From Mactra quadrangularis (Eukaryota; Mollusca; Bivalvia; Venerida; Mactridae), in the NCBI GenBank assembly GCA_025267735.1, contig CM046307.1, forward strand, positions 49,271,395 through 49,335,394: DNA of 64,000 bases, in the 5' to 3' direction. Position numbers and translations under genes: made by a program. Positions 33,518 to 43,409 of the stretch are shown one piece after another. Positions within the stretch are counted from its first letter, which is position 1, and every line of letters starts with the position of its first letter. Under the pieces are notes generated by a model. It was given only the letters and a program-made list of their open reading frames with translations, made no database searches and was not told where the DNA came from.

Positions 33518-33748
33518 TAAGGAAATATTTACCAATGTCTTATTGTTTATTAATTTGTTTGTGTCATATATTACATGAATAGTTTTAGCCATAGGTGATA
33601 CAGAAAGACATAGGTTGTACAAAAATGGCATGCTTGGAGTTGTTATCTGGGACTTTGGTTTAACTCCAGAATTCCTCTAAAATGGACAATTCTTTCTTAT
33701 TAAATGGCAGTCGTCTGGTTTGCCCAGCATTAAAAAAATAAAGTGATA

Positions 33749-33816
33749 GTTTATTATTCTAGAATGCTCTTGAATGTGACCAGTTTATTATTCTGGAATG
33801 CTCTCGATTGTGACTG
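33749..33816 (+). repeat. 34 bp direct tandem duplication
   Basis: Two head-to-tail copies of AGTTTATTATTCTAGAATGC with its 14 bp continuation, differing at a few bases. Confidence 0.7.
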
Positions 33817-34558
33817 GATGAAGTTTGAAGTAAATTAACAGTTGCGCAGGCAGTTCATTGTTTCCTTGGAAAAGCCTACTGCACTCTCTATCAAAAGGAA
33901 GTAATTTAGACACCTATATTGGCGATATGATCCGAACCACGATTCATGTGAAGAGATTCACGAATTGAACCACGATTCACTCGTTAATGGAGAAACATAC
34001 AAGAATTCACTTTATAACAAAAACAAGTGAAGAATTACAGAAGTTTTTACTATAATGGAAAGCCATGTACTCAAAACATTTCTTTTACCAGACGTTTTAT
34101 GGGCATTTTCAGTGCATGATAACATTTTTGTTTAAATGTGTATCAATCGAAATTTTGACACAAGATAATTCAGTCCATACATAAATTAAAATTTTCATAA
34201 GTAGTGCGGCTTGTTTTCAGTGTTAATTAAGCTAAGATGTTCTCTTTTTTTTCAAAATATTGATCGTGATCCAACGATTTCAGACGTGACGAATATTCGT
34301 ACTCGATTTTCTGGTAGAGATCGCGAATTTCCGATTACTCAGATACTCGCAGCAGCCCTAGCCCTGAACCTATCTTGTTGTTACATGCATATTTTTTAAT
34401 CTGCTTCTTTAGTATTGGAGGGACTGTGTAAGAAGATTTTGTTTTGAGTGATTATTGTAATGCAACTTCTATCACTTATCCCTGGCAGGAACTTGTACGG
34501 TAAAAAAATATTGACTTTGTAACCACAACAATAAAAATATACTTCTCAATTGGCTATA

Positions 34559-34936
34559 AGGGCCATCATCGAAAATTGCGATATCGGTGTATCACCGATT
34601 CTTGATATCGATTCGCAATTTAGAATATCGATACAATCTAGTATTTTATAAAGCTGTAAACTAAATAAAGGTGACCTATAATTTAACATCACTGGGTTGT
34701 ATTTATCTTTTTTTATCACCTGAATAGATGAAAAGGGCTGTCACGGACACAGTTTGTTTTATGTCTGAAACGCCTTAAAATATCATGCATAACATCATCA
34801 CGGCATTATATAGTATAAATATACTGGAGTTCTAGCAGCTTCCATTACACTCCTTGTCTGACTTGATATATTGATGTATCACCAAAACTTGCCTTTCGAT
34901 ATATTGATACAAAATTTTCTATCAATGACAGCCCTA
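34559..34936. mobile_element. hAT-like MITE, diverged
   Basis: AGGGCCATCATCG at the left and AATGACAGCCCTA at the right are degenerate inverted ends. Sub-terminal TATCGAT/ATATTGATAC repeats are as in other members. The 8 bp duplication is not clear. A further orphan end (GCAGCAGCCCTAG) is near 34351. Confidence 0.6.
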
Positions 34937-34939
34937 GCT

Positions 34940-36028
34940 GATATTAGAACAATAATGCAGACTATTAATTAACATTTATCAGCAGACGCAAAGGGGGTTT
35001 GGAGGATTTGAATGAATAACCCCATAAATTTCCATGTATTTTTTTAATTTCTTGTGTGATTAAGTTTAAATTTCAAAAACCCTCTGCAGCATGTCCCCTC
35101 ACCAGATATTGTAAAGTATAGACATACTCCCCTTAAGAATTTCTTTATCCACCTCTGTATTAGATTTGTTATTATAATTTTGTTTACATTCTATTTATAA
35201 TGATATATATTATAGATAAATGTATTGATATCATGAAAATTAAATGATGTACATAGTACATCAGGAAACTTAGTGTATATTTAAAGGATAACAATGTAAA
35301 TGCATGTCATGATGGTATTCATCTACTGCTATTGATACTTCCTTGATGCTAAATGGTTTTATATGTATATATACGGAACATTTTAAGATTCAATGTTTAT
35401 ATCTTACAATCTGTTTAAAACTTTGATAAAATTCTTTGTAAGGGCGTGATGACATAAATTTGAATATTCAAATGTAGTATGTACACAATTGAAGTACTCT
35501 TTACCACATTGGAGTATCTGGTAATTGGTGTTCTGGAAAATAGGCCTCAATTTGCAATATGTGAGAAATCTGAGAAAGATTCAATATGCTATTAAAAATG
35601 TCATATTTTAAACCATTGATATATAAATGTGCATTTTGTAATTATATGGTGCATTTAGCACATTTTCATCAAACCTGTTCAGAAGCCTAATGCTCAGAAG
35701 TCCTATGTTGATGGAATTACCTACTTGGGTCATTTTGAGGTCAAAATTTAGGACTGTAGGTTGGAATAAACCTATGAACTCTTATGAGGGATCTCATGTC
35801 CTCATGTCCTCCCTCTTCAGAATTATGCTGTAAAATCTTAGGACCAAGTGTGATTAAAACTCAACTGGGTGAACATTTTGATTGCCATACACCCAAAATT
35901 TGACCATTTCCAGTGTGACTTCTTATTTAAATAACAATACATTCATTTACCCACAAAAATAACCATGTGCTCTTTTGTTAAGTGCCTTGTTTGTGGGACA
36001 AAATATAACTGTAAACCTTTGTTACATA
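34940..36028. other. Non-coding stretch
   Basis: Nothing recognised. Confidence 0.45.
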
Positions 36029-36030
36029 TA

Positions 36031-36326
36031 CACTGGGGTCCAAAAGTTTCTTTACACATTTTAAATTTTGATGTTGTTGGAAAATATTTCGATGTATTTA
36101 AAATGTTGTTAATAGTTACAAATATAATTGACAATTAATGGTAAACTGCACATTAGTTATGTGCAGTTTACCATTAATTGTCAATTATATTTGTTAATGC
36201 ATTAAAAGTATTAAAATATACAATAAACATATAAAACATAAATGTGTCAGCAATAGTTTTGCCATTAAAGAAATAGAATAATAATATGAAAAAAATCATC
36301 TGTAAAGAAACTTTTGGATCCCAGTG
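36031..36326. mobile_element. TA-flanked mariner-type MITE, 296 bp, containing a perfect hairpin
   Basis: CACTGGGGTCCAAAAGTTTC is mirrored by GAAACTTTTGGATCCCAGTG, with one mismatch. TA lies on both sides (36029-36030 and 36327-36328). The core AAAAGTTT is shared with the AAAGTTTGGAGAC family. Confidence 0.92.
36118..36194. repeat. Perfect 35 bp inverted repeat with 7 nt loop
   Basis: The left arm (36118-36152) and right arm (36160-36194) are exact reverse complements around TTAGTTA. A transcript from either strand would fold into one uninterrupted stem, similar in size to a microRNA precursor. It lies inside the MITE at 36031-36326. Confidence 0.95.
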
Positions 36327-36491
36327 TATGCTAATAGGTAGTCATGGAAAGGTCCATTAGATCAATGGTGTACTTAATCCTACTAGTAGTTGAGATCATA
36401 ACATACATCTATTAGATTAGGGGCAAACAAGGTGTGAAAGCTGTAATGTGTAGTCAGGTTTATATTATAGTCTAACAATGGTAGGGATATA

Positions 36492-36867
36492 CAATACCCA
36501 CCAAAAGTTTGGAGACAAAAGAAATTTACTTAAATTCTTGAAATTTTGATGATAATCTTTTTAAATCGTAATTTTTAATATATTTGAGTTTGGTTAGTGA
36601 TAAAATGAAAACAAAGTTCATGAATGCAACACATTTATTATATTCAGCATCTGACATCCGGAAGCCTCAAAAACCATGTTTATTGTAATAATTTTCCATA
36701 CCATAGTATTTATGCAATTTTTGTAGTCTCAGTCATAAGCATAAAGATAACCAAATTATAAAACAAAACTAAAACGCATTTCAAAATACACTGTTATCAA
36801 ATTTTAGATAAAAGCCATTCAGTAGGCCTATAAAGTGATAATGTCTCCAAACTTTTGGTGGGTACTG
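36492..36867 (-). mobile_element. TA-flanked mariner-type MITE (AAAGTTTGGAGAC family), copy 2
   Basis: CAATACCCACCAAAAGTTTG is mirrored by CAAACTTTTGGTGGGTACTG; TA lies on both sides. The inner ATCTGACATCCGGAAGCCTC block matches 24401-24773 in the opposite orientation. Confidence 0.9.
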
Positions 36868-37469
36868 TATATCAGTATCATAGATCAGTAGGGACATGGA
36901 CATTACCAGAGTCTTGTTGTTGATATTTTAATATCTCCGTGTATTTCCTAGGAATCCGCAATGTTCACCTGGTGGTTTGGTTAGTTTGAATTTATTTTCT
37001 GTTGTGCGCCTACCCTGCTTTGTCTGCAGCTAAATGCAGCAGGACGAGTAAAAATTCTAAGCTGCTCATCCTGCTAGGCGAGTTGCTTCCAAAACATTTG
37101 TCAAGCCTTGCAATAATCAATTTGTTAAATTCATGTACCCTTTAAATGATTAGCATATATTTGATAACCTCTCAATCTTCAAATCTAAACATGTGTAGAA
37201 TGTATGTTCACTTGAAGTATGCTTACCCTTACATCAAGTCAAATGTAAACAGAAGACTGAGGCTCTTATGTAAAGATTATGAGATTATTTCCTATTTCAA
37301 GTATTTCTTCAAGATGACATTTCATTGTGTTCAAGTTTAGTTTGATGTTTAAATAAAGACCCACCATCTTAGCTTGTAAATCAATTCTAAACTAAGTATG
37401 AAAATATTCAGCTAAGGTGATATGGACCGGTTTATGTGTATTTTCAATCAGAGTGTAGTTTTATTTGGG

Positions 37470-37580
37470 TTGGTTGTGTCAGGTTGCCAGGTTGGACAAC
37501 ATATCGTATATTTCACTTGCCTGAACCAAATGTTTACTAGCGGTATAAAGTTGCTCGAATATAGGTCATCAGGGGCATAA
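37470..37580 (+). repeat. Dispersed repeat C, copy 1
   Basis: It contains GGTTGGACAAC, CCAAATGTTTACTAGCGGTA and ATATAGGTCATCAGGGGCA. The same order occurs at 47950-48110 and 62395-62520, and inverted at 42700-42865. Confidence 0.7.
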
Positions 37581-37599
37581 GAACATCTTTAATGTTGAG

Positions 37600-38350
37600 C
37601 TTTTTGTATAATAATTATATGACCTAATTCTTTGTGAGTGAGGAGATCAATGGGACATTGGATAATTTTTACCAATATTGATTTCTGTGGGAATTGGTCG
37701 TTTTTTCAATTCTGTTGGACAACTTTTGAAAATACAGAAATATGAAAGTAATGTATAGACATCATGTACACTTCACACAACCTGCATGCAAATGTACTTT
37801 GATCTCTATACATCAGTGTTGGTCGAAAGCAAATTTCAATTTTGTGTGTGTATTGTTCTTTGTCATTTCAAATATTGTTTTGTGTAAAAATTACATTTTT
37901 GTTACATTTTTGAAGTATGGTTTTGCAAATTTTTCTAAATGTATGTATACAATTAGTCAATATTTACTTTGTTAGACCTTTAGCCTTAAAGACTAATGGA
38001 AGGAAGTTAATTCGGACTAGTTGATAATTTTGTCCATTACAATAAAACATTATAAATCAGGAAAGTGCTCCAGACAAATTAAGTCTATAATTGCTTTATT
38101 GTTTTAGTCTTCATTTACTTTGGACATTTGGTGCTGCAAGATGGCATTTTTACTGGATCAAATTAGAGTACTTGACTAAAATAAATCTTAGTGACTTGTT
38201 ATCATACACTGCCCATTTAAATGATTTATCACAAGATATCCTAAAATTGAATAAACTATTAACACTGATAAATATCTGATTTAAACAGATTTTTAACAAA
38301 TAACTGTGATGCTTTTTATTTATGTGTGAAATTTCTTATTAATAATATGC
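37600..38350. other. Non-coding stretch
   Basis: Nothing recognised. Confidence 0.45.
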
Positions 38351-38352
38351 AT

Positions 38353-38666
38353 TTTGTTTGTTTGTTTGTTGGGTTTAACGCGGTAGCAACTCATTGTATA
38401 GTTCATATAACGGCCGTCAGTCAACCTACTTACTCCTCCTGGAAAGGCTAAATCTCTGGATTTAGCTGTTAACCAACTACTAAGTGCATACATTCATCAG
38501 TGACTGACAACTGCCCTACATAATTAAAAATCATTGGTAGGAGGGAGAATGGCAATACAAATAATTTCATGACCAAGCTCCACAAAGTATGCCCTGCTCG
38601 GGAATCGAACCAAGGACCCCTCAATCTATAGACTTGCTTGCTACCAACTGAGCTAGCTGAGTGGCT
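38353..38666 (-). mobile_element. SINE family B, best full-length reference copy
   Basis: Read on the - strand: A-box head AGCTAGCTCAGTTGGTAGCA, B-box GGTTCGATTCCC, a body with GGGCATACTTTGTGGAGC, and a 3' domain GTTGCTACCGCGTTAAACCC with a CAAACAAACAAA tail. The 3' domain is the kind shared by many invertebrate tRNA-SINEs. The target duplication is unclear. Confidence 0.88.
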
Positions 38667-39025
38667 TAATACGAATTTAATTGAATAAGAAAATGGTTGC
38701 TGTAAAAAAATGGTGTACCATTGGACCATTCACATTCTAAAAGTCAATGGATGGACAACGATTTTCGTGAACTCGGTCCATGGTCCAGCAGCTAAATTCC
38801 AAGAATGTTGTTTATGATTGTGTATAAATGGATCAAGTTATGCATTTTATCATAGCGATGATGATTTAAAGTGGAGTCTAACATGAATTAGATATGTAAA
38901 TATTCTTTAGATGTAATAAATTCACAAGAGTATTGGATATTATATAAAAAAGTGGTTATTTCCCATTATCTTATGATTCACATCAGAAATATGTTTGAAA
39001 TAGTTGACAAGTACTTACCTATCAA

Positions 39026-39094
39026 TGGATCAGTGCAAAACTAGTCTACTCTCCTCATTATTTACTTGTAGTTAGACTAGTTTAGTGCTGATCC
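39026..39094. mobile_element. Single copy of the GCAAAACTAGTCTA fold-back
   Basis: GGATCAGTGCAAAACTAGTC is mirrored by GACTAGTTTAGTGCTGATCC. It is the monomer form of the array at 43128-43406; a decayed copy is near 54618-54688. Confidence 0.75.
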
Positions 39095-39415
39095 AACAAA
39101 TATTATAGTACATTTTTTGGCTGTCATGTTGCATGGATCATCTGTATTACATATAAGTAATTAGTTTCACTATCTTATGTAATAGAACGTGGAATAGTAC
39201 ATTTTTTCTGGCCATTTTAAGGGCCAAAATTGGGCACCATTCCCCTTCCCCAAAAGTATGTATTTTTCCACTGTCTTGAAGTAAAATTCCTTTGTCCTTA
39301 AACTATTTTTTCTCATTTTTGAAGTTGAATCTACCATGACATGCTTTCCTATACCTAATGCAACGAAAATAAAGATCCTTAAGTTAATTCGTGATTGGCA
39401 AGCAATTAGGATTAA

Positions 39416-39749
39416 AGGTACTAGTTCACAGATTTGGTAAAGATTTTTCATTATTTTCAAAATACTTTTCAGTGTCTGTGATTGTGTCAAAAAATTAGGT
39501 CTTAATATTTTAGGACAAACTGACCTATAGATTGCAAGAAATATACAGTAAAAGTCACAAAAATGCACTAAAATTGTCTATACTATGACATACATTGTAG
39601 ATTTTCACTACTTGAAACACCATCATTTGTACTTGTATGTCAATTTGCACTAAAATTGATATTATCAAATCACTAATTTTCTGCTTAAAAAATGTTTCAG
39701 AAAAAGTTAATATTTTAGATGAAATCTATGAATGAGTACCGTAGTACCT
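39416..39749 (+). mobile_element. TTAA-flanked MITE (AGGTACT family), copy 2, just upstream of the p85 exon
   Basis: AGGTACTAGTTCACAGA is mirrored by a TGAATGAGTACC...AGTACCT end, where the last block is duplicated. TTAA is at 39412-39415 and 39750-39753. It ends 50 bp before the splice acceptor at 39799. Confidence 0.88.
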
Positions 39750-39856
39750 TTAAGATGTAATTCAGACCTCACTTTAATATTTTTTTCTGTTTATTTCAGT
39801 CCAATGACCAGATAGCCTGATCTAGTATAGAGTATTGTTGAATATATCTAAAGGTC

Positions 39857-40220
39857 ATGGTGAAATCAGTAGAAGCATTAATGGGGGAAGTTCATGTGTA
39901 TGAAGCTAGGTACAGATATAATCCGAGTGACCATGAGGACGACACCAACACTTATATACTGATAGAACATGGCGACATTCTTGAAGTCGTCGGGAAGGAT
40001 CTTGAAGGTTTGCCGCCTGAAAATCCGCAACAATGGCTAAGAGGCTACAATGTTACAAGAAATTTACAAGGGCTGTTTCCAGGTCCCTATGTGAATTATT
40101 TAGGGATCAAAGGTCATGACGGTGAAGTTATTGACCCGCCGCCTGCTATACCTCCAAAACCAAGATCTACATCAACTCAGCCTGGTAAACTTGAAATGCC
40201 ATCAGGAAGTGACGATACTG
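39857..40220 (+). CDS. PI3-kinase p85-type regulatory subunit, N-terminal SH3 exon (partial gene)
   Basis: The exon begins at a TTTATTTCAG acceptor (39798-39799), with 57 nt of 5' UTR containing an in-frame TGA at 39839. It runs 121 codons from the ATG to the donor ACTG|GTATGT (phase 1). Residues 11-83 form an SH3 domain: A-R-Y-R-Y (17-21, the ALYDY position), H-G-D-I-L (38-42), W60 in W-L-R-G-Y-N, and G-L-F-P-G-P-Y-V-N-Y (72-81). The W-L-x-G-Y-N plus F-P-G-x-Y-V combination, with a long insert before the Trp, is the mark of p85 SH3 domains. A proline motif P-P-P-A-I-P-P-K-P-R (94-103), a possible class II SH3 ligand, follows. In animals p85 binds and restrains p110 and links it to phosphotyrosine receptors through SH2 domains, at the inner plasma membrane. 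None of the SH2 exons was found in this window. The upstream promoter and first exon are also not located. Confidence 0.88.
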
Positions 40221-40319
40221 GTATGTATTATATTTAGATATTCAAAGTCATCCCCTAAACCCGCTTGCCTGAAGCCTCTGTGTAGTGAAAATTATTTTGG
40301 TCTTACTCTAGTGAAATTA

Positions 40320-40500
40320 GACCTTATTCAGAACACCAGTTTGTGGGTTTTCCATCTGTGCACAAGTCTTTTTACACTTAGTAGCTGAAAAGCATGAAAC
40401 ATGGATTAAATCATATATTGTTCTTTGTACGCAAATTTTCATTCTTACAGTGAAAGTTGTTTTTGACTGCAGCAAAACCTAATATTTGAATTGCTTATTG
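40320..40500 (+). repeat. Dispersed repeat E, copy 1
   Basis: It contains GGGTTTTCCATCTGTGCA, TAGCTGAAAAGCATGAAACA and TTTGTACGCAAATTTTC. The same blocks are at 49650-49960, partly at 44050-44160, and inverted at 54985-55110. The first 100 bp of the intron is open in some frames only by chance. Confidence 0.65.
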
Positions 40501-40504
40501 CCCT

Positions 40505-41590
40505 TTACTACAACACATAAAAAATAGGGCTCGAGCTAGAGAAAATTTAAGGTAATGATTTTATATGATATTATAACTTTTCTTTTTCTTGAAAACTATT
40601 GAATTTAGGTAAAATCTGTATTTTCTACGTGAAACCTTTGTTTTCTTCAAAATATACCTGTATTTAACCATCTTATGCTGTGAAAAGTGTAAACTGTCTT
40701 GGACTGGTGTAATTAGTAATATTGCTACTCTATTGCCCAGGCTAATCGATTGTCCATATGTATGGGTTTGGCATCATTTGTGTGGACCATTCAAAGCACT
40801 GTTTTCGAACCAAATTGATGACATAAAAATATAATTATTTGCTTTTATATTTTTGGAATTAGGGCTATTTATAATAGTTTATAGCCAGGACTTGAACTAT
40901 CAGACTTCTTAAAAATATATTTTGGCTACAGTACCATAGATATTTATGGGTTTTGGGTTTTGAGTATTTTTCCTTTGAACATTCATTTTCAGTCGGTGAC
41001 TTCATACTGTAATATTCTTATATGGATGGACATTTTTAATAGATTATTAACTAGGGGATAAAAGCAGTTTTCTTATTGATTTAGATATTACTTTCAAGCT
41101 TTAGGTGATTATGACATTGGTTGAATAATGTGTTTGGTGTATTGGTCAAAGGGAAATAATCTAACATAAAAATATTTGTTGCAATAATTGTGGTTACTTC
41201 CCTTTGACTATAAAATTCATTTATGCATCCCATTTGATGTCATAGATACTACCGGTAATAGATACCTTTACAAGGTGGCAAATATCCATGTGACTATGAC
41301 ATCATAGATTCTATTGTCAGAAATCTGCCTCAACTTACTGTTTCAAAGAGGTTTAAGTCTTTTAATTCTTGTCAGATTACATCATTATGATACCTACTAG
41401 AGGCTAAGCAGAAAACTGTATACTATTTGCTGTGTATCATATCTGAAGCACCAGTTTTATACTTGTTGCAAACACCCTGGAAAACCTACTATGATGTTCC
41501 TATTCAAAAAAGGATGACTACATATTATTATAGCTCTCTGAAAAGGAAAAGTTTTCTGGAGTGTTAATAAAAATATAGGATTTTAGTATA
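40505..41590. other. p85 intron, non-coding
   Basis: It includes AAACTGTATACTATTTGCTG to CCCTGGAAAACCTACTA (about 41406-41494), a dispersed block that recurs at 59107-59196. No exon is seen. Confidence 0.45.
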
Positions 41591-41594
41591 AAGC

Positions 41595-41938
41595 TACAGT
41601 CCCATAAACATAAAAATAGCCATGTGGGCACTGTACGGGCGCCGTGGGATCAATGTCCGCAAGGACCTGTAGGCACTCTTGCGTACCCGTACGGACTGTT
41701 ACGTTTCTTACCAGGGTCCGTGAGATGAGCCTAGGATACACGTATCAGATTCAAAGTCTAATCGTGAACAAAATCATTACCGAGTATGGATTAAATATGC
41801 ATATCTTTCAGCTACGGCTCCGTACAGGTGTGTTGTTTTGTACCATGTGCGCACCGTCACCATAATACGCAAGGCTTCCCACGGCCTACGATTGTCTGCA
41901 CGTACGGGTCCGTAACAAGCCACGATTTTATGGGACTG
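41595..41938. mobile_element. CG-rich MITE, ends CAGTCCCATAA
   Basis: CAGTCCCATAA is mirrored by TTATGGGACTG. The sub-terminal blocks are CGTAC-rich (ACTGTACGGGCGCC, CGTACGGGTCCGTAAC) and stand out in AT-rich surroundings. Target duplication not resolved. Confidence 0.75.
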
Positions 41939-41944
41939 AGGCAT

Positions 41945-42695
41945 AATGTGGCCGGGGAAATGTGATGTATATTGTAATTTGTATCAAATATAATACAAGT
42001 TGTCTCCCTTAGACCATAATATTCCTTTCTGATCAGAGAAAACAAATATCCAATGTTCTCAAGACATATGAACTTGTACTATTAGCCGAAAAACTAAAAA
42101 TTTGTACTGTACTTGGTGACGTCAAGCACTACTTTTTTCTGTATTGACCTACACTAAAGTGTCATTACTTATTCCTTCTTCATCACACTCTTCCAAAGTG
42201 TAGGCTTTTTTATATGAGATAATTTAGTTTATTCTCCAATTCGCTGGGTTTATTGTTCCGATGATTTGAAGTTATGTTACAATAAAAGTAGCTAGTACAA
42301 TGTCACGCTGACACGACCAGTATCGAATTATGTCAATGACTCTTTATTAGTTAGTTTTCAATTACAATTGTCAGCATTTCTGTACAGTCTGTGAGTGTAG
42401 AAATTTGAGAGAGATTTCTGTAAAAACAGCAACTAAAAGTGAAAATTGATCTGAGACAAAAAAAGTATATTACAATACCATTTGCATAGTACAGTAAAGT
42501 TTTGCTATATAGGCCACCCTGGTTTAATATACAATGTATCTAAATGGAAAAAAAAAGAAATATTTCACTGGTAGGGTACTGTATTGCCTGCCACGATCAC
42601 TGAGCCGTTTTTAGTGAAACATTTAGCTATTTGAATCTTTTTATTAAATTGGACCTTCAAAATTTCTACATGCATGTCTGTTTTAAAGATACTGC
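41945..42695. other. p85 intron, non-coding
   Basis: An orphan ACAGTAAAGTTTTGCTATAT MITE-like end is near 42492. No exon is seen. Confidence 0.4.
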
Positions 42696-42699
42696 GGCT

Positions 42700-42865
42700 G
42701 TTTGACCCGGACAGGGTTCTGCATATAACATTGTCTGATAGCCCCTTTTGACCTATTTCTGGGTTTAAGCAACTTGTTACTGCAAGTATACATTTGATTC
42801 AGGCAAGTGAAATAAAGAGCTGGTTGTCTAACTGGCTAACCTACTTGGACAACTGGGCAATCTAC
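42700..42865 (-). repeat. Dispersed repeat C, inverted copy
   Basis: On the - strand it reads TTGCCCAGTTGTCC, CTGAATCAAATG and AGTAACAAGTTGCTTAAACC in the order of the other copies. Confidence 0.65.
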
Positions 42866-42888
42866 TTCGGAAGTTAATGTCAATGCCT

Positions 42889-42964
42889 GCCCCTGGTGTT
42901 TCCAGCAGCTATTTGACCCCTAAAGTGCCCCTGGTGTTTCCAGCAGCTATTTGACCCCTAAAGT
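42889..42964 (+). repeat. Exact 38 bp tandem duplication
   Basis: Two identical copies starting GCCCCTGGTGTTTCCAGCAG. Complete identity means it is very recent, or an assembly or polymerase artefact. Confidence 0.95.
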
Positions 42965-43127
42965 TAAAAGATTAATATAAAACCTTGTATATAAGATAAA
43001 CTACTTAAGATATATATTGTACTATTAGTTTGTGACATACATTATACAGGTTCATGGTCAATATGTTTTATAGTCTATTCTTGTACATATTGTAATTTTG
43101 TATAAATATGTATACGACTATTATAAG

Positions 43128-43406
43128 ATGGGTCAACGCAAAACTGGTCTTAATTACATGTGAACTAAGTAGATGTAGACTTGTTTTTGCGCTGACTCGT
43201 AGATTATTATATGTATATACAACTACTTGGATGGGTCGGTGCAGAACCAGTCTAACTACTTATAAATAATGTAAATGCAGGCTAGTTTTTGCGCTCACCC
43301 ATATATTATTATGTATATATACATCTTCATGGATGGGTCGATGCAAAACTAACCTAACTACATATGAACATAATAGAATGTAGACTAGTTATTGCGCTGA
43401 CCCATC
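43128..43406. repeat. Three tandem 102 bp units, each a fold-back
   Basis: Units start at 43128, 43230 and 43332 (period 102). Each pairs GATGGGTC...GCAAAACTGGTCT with AGACTTGTTTTTGCGCTGAC, a ~75 bp hairpin. They are separated by ATTATTATATGTATATACA-like linkers. The hairpin is the same family as 39026-39094. Confidence 0.88.
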
Positions 43407-43409
43407 ATT

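Noticed and set aside
42889..43406. CRISPR-like repeat array
   Set aside because: The sequence is eukaryotic, the units are a plain tandem duplication and fold-backs, and there are no unique spacers between short fixed repeats.
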